Shown piece after piece: positions 1 to 5,541 of a stretch of 6,231 nt of DNA (positions are counted from its first letter, which is position 1; every line of letters starts with the position of its first letter). The notes beneath the pieces were generated by a model, which was not told where the DNA came from, searched no databases, and saw only the letters and a list, made by a program, of their open reading frames with translations. A program made the position numbers and the translations under genes. Origin of the DNA: Candidatus Thorarchaeota archaeon (GTDB lineage: Archaea > Asgardarchaeota > Thorarchaeia > Thorarchaeales > Thorarchaeaceae); assembly GCA_016840825.1 (NCBI GenBank), contig JAEORN010000269.1, forward strand, positions 1-6,231. Reading direction: 5' to 3'.

Positions 1-21
1 AGTCCAACCTGTAGGGAAACA

Positions 22-384
22 ATGATGTGTATTAGCCTAGTCTTCATTATAATAGGCCTTGGGATAATCGACATATCTTGGGAAGACTATGGTCTTATCG
101 GGGTAGCGTTTGCAATGAACTTCGCATTGTCTTTCGTCTATCTATTCCTTATTGGACCCCAAGAAAGGAAGGATTCTGAAGATTCAAGATCTTCTCCAAA
201 AAGAAGGAAACCAATGTTTCGCATGGGACCCAAACTTCATGAGGACATCTGTCCATATTGCGGCTTTCCGATTTTTCCTAACAAAGAAGATACTTTGTGC
301 ACCAACTGTGGATTCAATCTCTTGGTAGATACCGAAGAATGGACAGCTGAGGACTTCGATGATTACTGGTCCAGAAATCAATAG
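22..384 (+). CDS. Small membrane protein with C-terminal zinc ribbon
   Basis: No family was recognised. The 120-residue product has two hydrophobic segments at about residues 3-17 and 24-44, a charged Ser/Arg/Lys-rich linker (about 47-72), then a zinc-ribbon-like module with cysteines at 77, 80, 93 and 96 (CPYC, 12 residues, CTNC). An acidic tail with several tryptophan and tyrosine residues follows. Both cysteine pairs sit in the hydrophilic part, so the ribbon probably lies on one face of the membrane, most likely cytoplasmic. Two adjacent ATG codons (22 and 25) follow a weak AGGGA at 13-17. The frame stays open to base 1, so the real gene may begin outside the window, and the short first helix supports that possibility. 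The layout resembles the protein at 2114-2485, although the sequences are not obviously related. Coding status is well supported by the motif pattern; function is unknown. Confidence 0.75.
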   Translation: MMCISLVFIIIGLGIIDISWEDYGLIGVAFAMNFALSFVYLFLIGPQERKDSEDSRSSPKRRKPMFRMGPKLHEDICPYCGFPIFPNKEDTLCTNCGFNLLVDTEEWTAEDFDDYWSRNQ

Positions 385-414
385 AATCTGGTGCGCAAAA
401 GCAGAAATCTCTCG

Positions 415-445
415 GAAACAAAGAGCTGTGACTTCAAATTGTTTC
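415..445 (+). repeat. Short inverted repeat after the first gene
   Basis: GAAACAA (415-421) and TTGTTTC (439-445) form a perfect 7-base-pair stem with a 17-base loop, starting 30 bases after the stop codon of the upstream gene. It could be a 3'-end structure. No T-run follows, so a classical terminator is not supported, and a stem of this size can arise by chance. Confidence 0.2.
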
Positions 446-555
446 GTGCACACTTCTAACTTGAGGGATGATTTACGCACCACCTGAATACATCCGCACG
501 CCGCCTACAGTTCAATCATTTCTTCAATGAGCAAAGAACATGGTTCGAGGTCCAG

Positions 556-747
556 ATGGAGCCGCCTGATCAGACACCTGAGGGTTGGGTGAATGATGGA
601 AGGATCAGGATATCCATTGGCGAGGGAAAGGACCAGAAAGGTTCGTTTCTTTTGAGCATTAACGAAGTTTGCCGATTGATTATGACACTGAATACAACGG
701 TCAAGGAGCATGAAGCAGCAAAGTCGAGGCTTTGGAGGGATAATTGA
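556..747 (+). CDS. Small hypothetical protein, 5' end probably frame-broken
   Basis: From ATG 556 the product has 63 residues. It reads like a real small globular protein: a strand-like RIRISIGEG (about 16-24), a linker GKDQKGS, a strand/helix FLLSINEVCRLIMTL, and a charged C-terminal helix. The pattern loosely recalls small PC4-like nucleic-acid-binding folds, but this is a weak impression and not an assignment. GAGGT at 547-551 is a fair ribosome binding site for ATG 556. However, the same frame upstream reads TWFEVQ, which also looks like protein and would supply a first strand, yet it has no start codon back to the TGA at 469-471. ATG 527 lies in another frame; one added A near 536-538 would join it and give MSKETWFEVQM. 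The gene is therefore probably about 72 residues with a 5' single-base lesion, or is really short. It lies about 240 bases upstream of the DUF1512 gene. Confidence 0.6.
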   Translation: MEPPDQTPEGWVNDGRIRISIGEGKDQKGSFLLSINEVCRLIMTLNTTVKEHEAAKSRLWRDN

Positions 748-750
748 GTA

Positions 751-761
751 CTATTTTGATA
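751..761 (+). promoter_or_regulatory. Candidate TATA box for the folded RNA
   Basis: CTATTTTGATA is A/T-rich, and its centre lies about 26 bases before position 782, where the long stem of the candidate structured RNA begins. That is the usual archaeal spacing from TATA box to transcription start. The element is a poor match to the consensus and no clear BRE was seen, so the call rests mainly on position. Confidence 0.2.
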
Positions 762-781
762 TGACAGATTTCTAGACAAAA

Positions 782-886
782 GGTCACTGGGGCCACGAGT
801 TTTGCATGCCCTCATAACTCCCCCCTCCTACCAAAACTACCTACTTACCCTATTCAAAGGGATAACTAGGTGAGGCTTCAGTGACC
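782..886 (+). ncRNA. Candidate three-way-junction structured RNA or leader element
   Basis: The non-coding + strand can form three nested stems. P1 pairs 782-794 with 874-886: 13 contiguous pairs, eight of them the perfect GGTCACTG/CAGTGACC arms, two of them G-U. P2 pairs 798-804 (AGTTTTG) with 832-838 (CAAAACT). P3 pairs 839-843 with 867-871, 845-847 with 863-865 and 848-851 with 858-861, with one C/C mismatch and one bulged A, closing the loop ATTCAA. P2 and P3 abut at 838/839, and only 5 junction bases remain unpaired, so the fold is compact. The two G-U pairs hold only for a + strand transcript. The P2 loop carries a C-rich run (818-829). It is neither a tRNA (no T arm) nor a recognised SRP or RNase P RNA. 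It could be an independent small RNA or a cis element in the leader of the DUF1512 gene 98 bases downstream. The fold was worked out by hand, with no alignment to support it. Confidence 0.4.
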
Positions 887-941
887 ACCCCATTCCATAT
901 TGCCTTGATTTGTCTAATTATCGAGACTTGATGAACAAATA

Positions 942-954
942 GAAAGCATTAAAG
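942..954 (+). promoter_or_regulatory. Candidate BRE/TATA for the DUF1512 operon
   Basis: GAAAGCATTAAAG combines a purine-rich BRE-like stretch with an A/T-rich TATA-like core centred near 950. Transcription would then start near 975, at or just before the TTG 975 and ATG 984 start codons. A leaderless or nearly leaderless mRNA would agree with the lack of a good Shine-Dalgarno site there. The match is weak. Confidence 0.2.
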
Positions 955-983
955 CAATTCCCGCGCGGAAAATCTTGATTTAT

Positions 984-2102
984 ATGCAGCTAGCAGGTGA
1001 CAGCGAATTCGGCTGGATTATTAACATTGCATTCCTCGCGTTCATCGTTATATTCTCACTCTATGGCGCGAAACTACAGATATGGCAATGGCTTAAACAG
1101 ATTGAAGCAGGTTTGATAGAGCTAAAACGTATGCATCTCGAGTCTCGTCAGACCGCGATTGAAACATTCAAGAAGTACGGCAAGGAAGAAACCGAGGTCG
1201 CAGAGGATCTCGACCGCTGGTTAGATTATTTCACTATTATGCCAGTTGACGTGGATCCTGCTGGAGTTTTGAAGCGACTTGACCACTTACTTGATGAGAG
1301 AAGAGATAGGTTCCAAGAGTTTGTCGCTGATCTTGCACCAAATGCATCAGCATCCCAACAACAATCATTGGAGAATACCCTTGAGGTCACACAAGTTCTA
1401 AACCTGATTTTCAGGATAGTACGACACTTCTACATATTGGGCAAGAAGACTAACAGTCAATTGGTCATCATGCAAGTTCAAATGCAACTTCCTGAGATAA
1501 TGCAGCTTGCAAAGGCATACTTTGACGCTCTTGACGCTTTTGCAGAAGGCAAGCCCATCGGTGATGGCATCGGACCCCTGGTAGTTACCAAGTTTGCAAG
1601 GGAATATGGAGCTACTCCTGAAACCTACGTACAGGAAATCTCACGCGAGGTCGGATACTATCCAATAGACGTTGAGGGACGTACAGTATATGCTATGAGA
1701 GCTACAGGACCAGGTGGCACAGTCGGTAAACCCGGATTTGGTGTCCAGAAACTAGTAGAACAGAATAATGGGAAAATTGCAAGAATCATCACAATCGATG
1801 CTGCACTTAAGCTTGAAGGCGAGAATATGGCTCGTGTATCTGAGGGCACTGGTGCTGCAATTGGCGATCCTGGACCGGAAAAACACGCTATTGAGGAAGC
1901 AGCAACTCAGAATGGCATCGCAATTGAGGCAATCGTAGTCAAGCAAAATGAAGCTGCCGCAGTTGGAGTCATGGAGAAACGAATTCTGGATTCAGTTCCT
2001 GAAGTGATAGCTCGTATTAAGGAGTCAATCAGAAAGCGAACCAAACCAGGTGACAAGATCATACTGGCTGGAATCGGAAACACGATTGGTATTGGTCTTT
2101 GA
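984..2102 (+). CDS. DUF1512 family archaeal membrane-anchored protein
   Basis: The length (372 residues from ATG 984) and architecture match DUF1512, an archaeal family of about 370 residues with no known function. A single N-terminal membrane helix (about 9-27) is followed by a long charged helical region that probably forms a coiled coil or helical bundle (about 38-178). A C-terminal alpha/beta domain then carries conserved-looking glycine-rich turns: GPGGTVGKPG (about 242-251), GTGAAIGDPGPEK (about 288-300) and a terminal GIGNTIGIG (about 363-371). These glycine and acidic motifs look like a ligand-binding or catalytic pocket, which is inference only. TTG 975 would add three residues; ATG 984 is preferred because no Shine-Dalgarno site decides between them. 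The TGA stop (2100-2102) overlaps the ribosome binding site of the next gene, so the two are surely cotranscribed. The family call is from memory of sequence character, without a search. Confidence 0.85.
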   Translation: MQLAGDSEFGWIINIAFLAFIVIFSLYGAKLQIWQWLKQIEAGLIELKRMHLESRQTAIETFKKYGKEETEVAEDLDRWLDYFTIMPVDVDPAGVLKRLDHLLDERRDRFQEFVADLAPNASASQQQSLENTLEVTQVLNLIFRIVRHFYILGKKTNSQLVIMQVQMQLPEIMQLAKAYFDALDAFAEGKPIGDGIGPLVVTKFAREYGATPETYVQEISREVGYYPIDVEGRTVYAMRATGPGGTVGKPGFGVQKLVEQNNGKIARIITIDAALKLEGENMARVSEGTGAAIGDPGPEKHAIEEAATQNGIAIEAIVVKQNEAAAVGVMEKRILDSVPEVIARIKESIRKRTKPGDKIILAGIGNTIGIGL

Positions 2103-2106
2103 GGTG
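2101..2106 (+). promoter_or_regulatory. Shine-Dalgarno site overlapping upstream stop
   Basis: GAGGTG matches the archaeal 16S tail and lies 7 bases before ATG 2114. It overlaps the TGA of the DUF1512 gene at 2100-2102. It fixes the start of the next gene at 2114 rather than at TTG 2099, and it implies translational coupling. Confidence 0.75.
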
Positions 2107-2113
2107 TAAGACA

Positions 2114-2485
2114 ATGGGAATTATATCAAAGATAATTGGGTTTATTCTAGCAGCCGCGGGTGCATTGATTTTTGTCTTTGGAATGGATGGTGACCCAACG
2201 CTTCAGTACGTTTGGTTCTTCGTTGGAATCCTTCTGGTTTCAATGGGCCTTAGTCTGATAACCGGAGGCAAAAAGCAAATCGAGCATGAACCGCCTCCAC
2301 CAACAGTTACTGAAATCCATTGTGACAACCCTGAATGCGATTTCAAGGAGATACGCCAGTTCGAGTCTGGTGACTATATCCTCAAACCAATTGCTGCAAA
2401 ATGTCCTAAATGCTCTAGTAAAATGACGATTGAAGGCGTCTATGTCGTAAAGGAAGATAAACCAGAAGATAAAATTGAGATCTAA
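2114..2485 (+). CDS. Two-helix membrane protein with zinc ribbon
   Basis: The 123-residue product has two hydrophobic helices (about 3-23 and 33-50) joined by a short loop (GMDGDPT). A basic stretch and a proline-rich linker (PPPP at 60-63) lead to a soluble zinc-ribbon-like domain with Cys70, Cys75 (CDNPEC) and Cys97, Cys100 (CPKC), and then an acidic/lysine tail. The spacing C-x4-C then C-x2-C is typical of small treble or ribbon zinc sites, though no specific family is recognised. ATG 2114 is chosen over TTG 2099 because GAGGTG at 2101-2106 is ideally placed. It follows the DUF1512 gene by 11 bases, so a physical or functional partnership at the membrane is plausible. Its stop codon overlaps the stop of the convergent aminopeptidase gene by 4 bases. 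Confidence 0.8.
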   Translation: MGIISKIIGFILAAAGALIFVFGMDGDPTLQYVWFFVGILLVSMGLSLITGGKKQIEHEPPPPTVTEIHCDNPECDFKEIRQFESGDYILKPIAAKCPKCSSKMTIEGVYVVKEDKPEDKIEI

Positions 2486-3381
2486 TCCATCTTGGTAAGG
2501 ACCACTGGGCCAGTTTCAGACACATACACTGTATGTTCTGATTGGCTCACAGGTCTTCCTTTCTTTTCTACCTGTACAGGATAGGCACGTATTGCTTTGA
2601 CCTTGAGAAGCGCCCTTATTTCTTCTATCAGATTGACATCCGCTGACTTGGTACTAATCCAGCGAGCTGCAAATGGGAATGGACCATATTTATTGCGTAA
2701 GTGAACCCTCAATTTCTCGGTAGTCCCTTCCAACGGCTCATCAATTCCGGTATTGGCATAGATGTACATAAGATCCGTATCGATTACCTGACCTGATCCG
2801 TTGGTTGCAAATGGTTCTATTGCATAAACTTCTCCTGCTTCTACTGTCCCTGTTCCTCTAATTTTGACATTGGGCACTTGTTTTCCAGCGTGGAGTCTCC
2901 ATCTTTCAATATTATGTCCGGTCAGATTACTTATTGGGCGTAGTCCATAAACGCCAATTACTTTCTCAATGGTCTTTCCTATATCACCAAGACTAACCCC
3001 TGGTCGCATCATAGTAATCGCTTCTTGAAGAGCATCATCTGTAGCTACAACAAATCCCTCGAAAGTTCCATCCATGTCGAATGTACGCGCCATGTCGATG
3101 ATATAGCCATCAATCTGCACTCCAAGATCTATCTTTACGAGTCCTGACTCTGGAATAGTGTTAGTATCACCTATGGGTGATGTATAGTGGGCTGCGATAT
3201 GATCTATAGATACATTACAAGGAAAAGCAGGTCTAGCACCATACTCAACTATCTTCTTCTCCACCAAGCTACAGATGGTAAATACCTTGGTCTTTGGAGT
3301 GATGTCTTTCTGAATTTCTTTCATGACCTTTGCAGCAATCTTTCCAGCTTCAACCTGTGATGGATGTGGGGCTTCTGTCAT
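2482..3381 (-). CDS. map: Methionine aminopeptidase, type II, divergent paralog
   Basis: This cytosolic metalloprotease removes the initiator methionine from new proteins. Its 299 residues match the length of archaeal type II enzymes. All five metal ligands are present: Asp85 (VKIDLG), Asp96 (YIID), His156 (TGH), Glu189 (AIEPFAT) and Glu282 (SEHT). The catalytic-site histidines His65 (AAHY) and His164 (LHAG) are also present. They align by eye with Pyrococcus furiosus Asp82, Asp93, His153, Glu187 and Glu280. Two positions next to ligands differ from the usual family sequence: Met97 replaces the Thr after the second Asp, and Ser281 replaces the Phe of the QFEH motif. It is roughly 45% identical by eye to the copy at 3439-4350 and lies 57 bases downstream of it on the same strand, probably in one operon with no strong ribosome binding site of its own. 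It is predicted active, possibly with altered specificity. Confidence 0.9.
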   Translation of the reverse strand: MTEAPHPSQVEAGKIAAKVMKEIQKDITPKTKVFTICSLVEKKIVEYGARPAFPCNVSIDHIAAHYTSPIGDTNTIPESGLVKIDLGVQIDGYIIDMARTFDMDGTFEGFVVATDDALQEAITMMRPGVSLGDIGKTIEKVIGVYGLRPISNLTGHNIERWRLHAGKQVPNVKIRGTGTVEAGEVYAIEPFATNGSGQVIDTDLMYIYANTGIDEPLEGTTEKLRVHLRNKYGPFPFAARWISTKSADVNLIEEIRALLKVKAIRAYPVQVEKKGRPVSQSEHTVYVSETGPVVLTKMD

Positions 3382-3438
3382 AGTTTGGTCAATCCTAAAA
3401 TGACACCCTTCTTCTTAATAGATTCCATACACGCTGAA

Positions 3439-4350
3439 TCATTCATCCTCTCTGCGCGTAGACACTATCGCTCCTTCTGGTCCAACGAATATGCTGTGCT
3501 CAAATTGAGATACCATACCATTCTTCCCTTCTAATAGAACAGGATAGCCATGGATCGCACCCGCATGTTCTAGAGTGTTAATTGCAGCATCGATATCTAT
3601 GTCAGTCTTTAATCGATGTAACCACCTTGATGCCCACGGGAGAGTCCCGAATTTCTGTCGTGCAATGTTCCTGATTTGTAATGTAAGTTTGTCCAGTTTT
3701 CTTTTGTTTCTCATATCATTGGAATAGATGTAAGAAGACCTACCACTTCGAATTGTTCCATTTCCATCTGTTGCAAAGGGCTCTACCGCGAACATTTCAC
3801 CCACATTCATCTTCTGAGTCATAGGCATTGATACATTTGGCACATTCTTACCAGCGTGCAATATCCATGGCTTAAGCTGATGTCCTGACAGTTGATGAAC
3901 TGGTCGCAGACCGTATTTCTTAATCGCCTTTTCAATTGCAGAGCCAACCATGCCAAGCTTGACATCCGGTTCAATCGTATCAATTGCTGCTTCAAGAGCT
4001 TCCTTTGCAGATATGATATAATTCTCATATGAACCATCAAGATCCACAGTTACCGCTGTATCTGATAGATATCCATTCACATGCGCTCCGATGTCTACTT
4101 TAACTAGTCCCTTATCAGGAAATGTCTTCTTATCGCCATGTGGACTACTGTAGTGCGCAGCTTCTTCGTTAATAGAAACATTGCATGGAAATGCGATTCC
4201 AGATGCACCATACTCTAGAATCTTCTTCTCAGCAAGCAGACAGATCTTGAGTACTTTTACACCCGGCCTTACTTCCTTTATTATTTCACTCATAACTCGC
4301 GCGGCAATCTTTCCTGCTTGCATGAAATCTGGATGCGGCTCTACTGACAT
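3439..4350 (-). CDS. map: Methionine aminopeptidase, type II, canonical copy
   Basis: The 303-residue product is the more typical of the two paralogs. The metal ligands are Asp86 (VKVDIG), Asp97 (LSDTAVTV), His157 (SGH), Glu190 (AVEPFAT) and Glu284 (QFEHS), with His66 (AAHY) and His165 (LHAG) in the active site. The type II helical insertion is present between His165 and the C-terminal Glu284, in the segment that includes GTLPWASRWL. Its role is co-translational removal of N-terminal Met in the cytosol. ATG 4350 is preceded on the - strand by AAGGT (4358-4362), an acceptable ribosome binding site. It is the first gene of the likely two-gene - strand unit and is divergent from the UPF0173 hydrolase across a 122-base spacer. 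Confidence 0.93.
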   Translation of the reverse strand: MSVEPHPDFMQAGKIAARVMSEIIKEVRPGVKVLKICLLAEKKILEYGASGIAFPCNVSINEEAAHYSSPHGDKKTFPDKGLVKVDIGAHVNGYLSDTAVTVDLDGSYENYIISAKEALEAAIDTIEPDVKLGMVGSAIEKAIKKYGLRPVHQLSGHQLKPWILHAGKNVPNVSMPMTQKMNVGEMFAVEPFATDGNGTIRSGRSSYIYSNDMRNKRKLDKLTLQIRNIARQKFGTLPWASRWLHRLKTDIDIDAAINTLEHAGAIHGYPVLLEGKNGMVSQFEHSIFVGPEGAIVSTRREDE

Positions 4351-4421
4351 ACTTGGGACCTTCTGGCTTGAGTTTGTAAAAGTTCTATTAATGTTCGTCT
4401 ATAGAGGAGAAAAGTCTGTCT

Positions 4422-4433
4422 TTCGAAATATAC
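4422..4433 (+). promoter_or_regulatory. BRE and TATA box of the UPF0173 gene
   Basis: TTCGAAATATAC holds a BRE-like CGAAA followed by a TATA-like core ATATAC. Transcription start is expected about 26 bases downstream, near 4453-4458. That leaves a leader of roughly 15-20 bases, which includes the Shine-Dalgarno site at 4461-4467 before the TTG at 4473. All the spacings fit an archaeal promoter. Confidence 0.5.
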
Positions 4434-4460
4434 AAGTGTACATCTAGGTATGAAATCCTT

Positions 4461-4467
4461 GAGGAGG
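4461..4467 (+). promoter_or_regulatory. Strong Shine-Dalgarno site deciding a TTG start
   Basis: GAGGAGG lies 5 bases before TTG 4473 and is among the strongest ribosome binding sites in the window. It justifies the non-ATG start of the hydrolase gene. No in-frame ATG competes with it. Confidence 0.8.
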
Positions 4468-4472
4468 ATAAC

Positions 4473-5144
4473 TTGAAGGTCACTTATCTTGGACATGCAT
4501 CATTTAAGATTGAAGCAGATGGAAAGACTATCTTTGTAGATCCATGGTTGAATGGACCAACTTCCCCAATAAAGGTTGAAGATGTTAAGAATGCATATCT
4601 CTGCCTTGTCACTCACGACCATGGAGATCATGGCTATAGTGAGGCTGTGGCTATATGTAAAAAGACAGGCGCGACTTTCATAGCTATAAACGAACTAGGA
4701 CTCAAGGCTAAACAGGATGGAGTGGAAAACGTACACACACTAAACATAGGTGGTAGTGTAGATATTGACGATATAACAATCACACTGGTACATGCTTTCC
4801 ACTCGAGTAGCATTGGAACTCCAACTGGTTTTATAGTTAGGATGCCAAGCGGTACATTCTATCATCCTGGGGACACTGGACTTTTTGGGGATATGAAGCT
4901 CTTTGGGGAACTTTATGGCATAGATCTCTTCTTCGTTCCTATTGGTAGCTATTATGTAATGGGTATCAAAGAAGCAGTCAAGGCTGTTGAGCTTGTTCAT
5001 CCAAAAATCGCTATTCCAATGCATTATGATACATTTCCAGTAATAGAGGCAAATCCAAAGCAATTCTACCAGATGGTCACTGACAAAGGGAAGTCAAAGG
5101 TCGAAGTACTGAAACCTGGAGAATCAAAAGAAATAGCATTCTAA
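4473..5144 (+). CDS. UPF0173 family metal-dependent hydrolase
   Basis: The 223-residue protein is a UlaG-like metallo-beta-lactamase-fold hydrolase of the UPF0173 type, with the family's usual length. Motifs in order: GHASFKIE (7-14), DPWLNGP (23-29), the metal-binding THDHGDH (47-53; His48, His50, Asp52, His53), HAFHSS (107-112), HPGDTG (131-136; Asp134 the likely bridging ligand), GSYYVMG (158-164) and HYDTFP (184-189; His184 a metal ligand). All metal-site residues are present, so a binuclear hydrolase active in the cytosol is expected. The substrate is not known for this family; the fold relative UlaG is an ascorbate-6-phosphate lactonase, which does not define the reaction here. TTG 4473 is fixed by GAGGAGG at 4461-4467, and the sequence MKVTYLGHASF fits the family N-terminus. 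It is transcribed alone and followed after 11 bases by a stable hairpin. Confidence 0.92.
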   Translation: MKVTYLGHASFKIEADGKTIFVDPWLNGPTSPIKVEDVKNAYLCLVTHDHGDHGYSEAVAICKKTGATFIAINELGLKAKQDGVENVHTLNIGGSVDIDDITITLVHAFHSSSIGTPTGFIVRMPSGTFYHPGDTGLFGDMKLFGELYGIDLFFVPIGSYYVMGIKEAVKAVELVHPKIAIPMHYDTFPVIEANPKQFYQMVTDKGKSKVEVLKPGESKEIAF

Positions 5145-5155
5145 AGGTATAGTGG

Positions 5156-5202
5156 CCGATGTCTGTGCCCCCACACACTAACCCCCAGAATCACAGCATC
5201 GG
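5156..5202 (+). other. Stable hairpin with C-rich loop after the UPF0173 gene
   Basis: CCGATG-T-CTGTG (5156-5167) pairs with CACAG-CATCGG (5192-5202): 11 pairs with one bulged T. The 24-base loop contains two CCCCC runs. It begins 11 bases after the UPF0173 stop codon and could be a 3'-UTR processing or stability element, or the first stem of a small RNA. No T-tract follows, so a simple terminator is not supported. Confidence 0.4.
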
Positions 5203-5211
5203 AAAACCATC

Positions 5212-5251
5212 CGGCTCAACTGAGCTGTCTCGTGTCAGGGTGATATGACAT
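5212..5251 (+). other. Two further small hairpins
   Basis: CGGCTC/GAGCTG (5212-5217 with 5222-5227, one G-U pair) closes a four-base loop, AACT. TGTCA/TGACA (5233-5237 with 5246-5250) closes an eight-base loop. Together with the hairpin at 5156-5202 they make three stem-loops in under 100 bases, suggesting a structured RNA. Each alone is weak evidence. Confidence 0.3.
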
Positions 5252-5277
5252 CGACCTGCCTGCCAATGTACGAAACA

Positions 5278-5288
5278 TGGGTGACCCA
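5278..5288. repeat. Perfect short palindrome
   Basis: TGGGTGACCCA is an 11-base perfect dyad around one central G. It could be an operator half-site pair or a chance palindrome. No promoter is evident beside it. Confidence 0.2.
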
Positions 5289-5495
5289 CCATTCATCTGA
5301 AGGAGTACATCCCCATTATGAGAGTCCGTTATGATTCGCCTATTGGTGTTCAGCAGGCTGATATCTGATGTGTAACCCCTTCTTTGCGCAACACCTCATC
5401 GAACTAACTCAGTGTGCCCTCGGGAATGGGTAAGTATCACCAGACAAGAATAGAATTATCACGTTTCTATATCAGGCTTTTCAATTGGCGCCATC

Positions 5496-5515
5496 TAGTA
5501 GGTTTTCTACCACTA
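5496..5515. other. Hairpin upstream of the small ORF
   Basis: TAGT-A-GGT (5496-5503) pairs with ACC-ACTA (5509-5515), giving 7 pairs with one bulged A around the loop TTTCT. It lies 26 bases before the start codon of the 49-codon ORF and could be part of its leader. Confidence 0.25.
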
Positions 5516-5529
5516 CGATATTATTCTAG

Positions 5530-5535
5530 GGTGAT
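5530..5535 (+). promoter_or_regulatory. Shine-Dalgarno site of a small ORF
   Basis: GGTGAT is exactly complementary to the AUCACC part of the archaeal 16S 3' tail and sits 6 bases before ATG 5542. This is the main reason to take the small ORF seriously. Confidence 0.4.
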
Positions 5536-5541
5536 AACGAC

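Larger units (their letters stand above)
4351..4472. promoter_or_regulatory. Divergent promoter region
   Basis: This 122-base spacer separates the - strand aminopeptidase pair from the + strand hydrolase and must hold the promoters of both. The + strand element is clear (see 4422-4433). On the - strand an A/T-rich ATTAATAG-like stretch around 4386-4393 would put transcription start about 12 bases before ATG 4350, but it is a weaker candidate. Confidence 0.5.

Noticed and set aside
184..483. 99-codon - strand ORF overlapping the first gene
   Set aside because: It is antisense to the zinc-ribbon protein, whose cysteine pairs and membrane segments make the + strand clearly the coding one.
782..886. 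Reading the GGTCACTG/CAGTGACC inverted repeat as terminal repeats of a small mobile element
   Set aside because: The arms enclose only 79 bases, no flanking target duplication is seen, and nested internal stems explain the sequence better as RNA structure.
4181..4447. 88-codon + strand ORF antisense to the aminopeptidase start
   Set aside because: It lies opposite conserved aminopeptidase residues, and its own product has no family features.
4450..4476. Eight-codon leader-like ORF from ATG 4450 whose TGA overlaps the TTG start of the UPF0173 gene
   Set aside because: The TATA box at 4426-4433 puts transcription start at about 4453-4458, after this ATG. It has no ribosome binding site and arises from the bases of the Shine-Dalgarno region.
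4740..5063. 107-codon - strand ORF inside the UPF0173 gene
   Set aside because: It is antisense to the conserved metal-binding motifs of the hydrolase, so it is a shadow frame.
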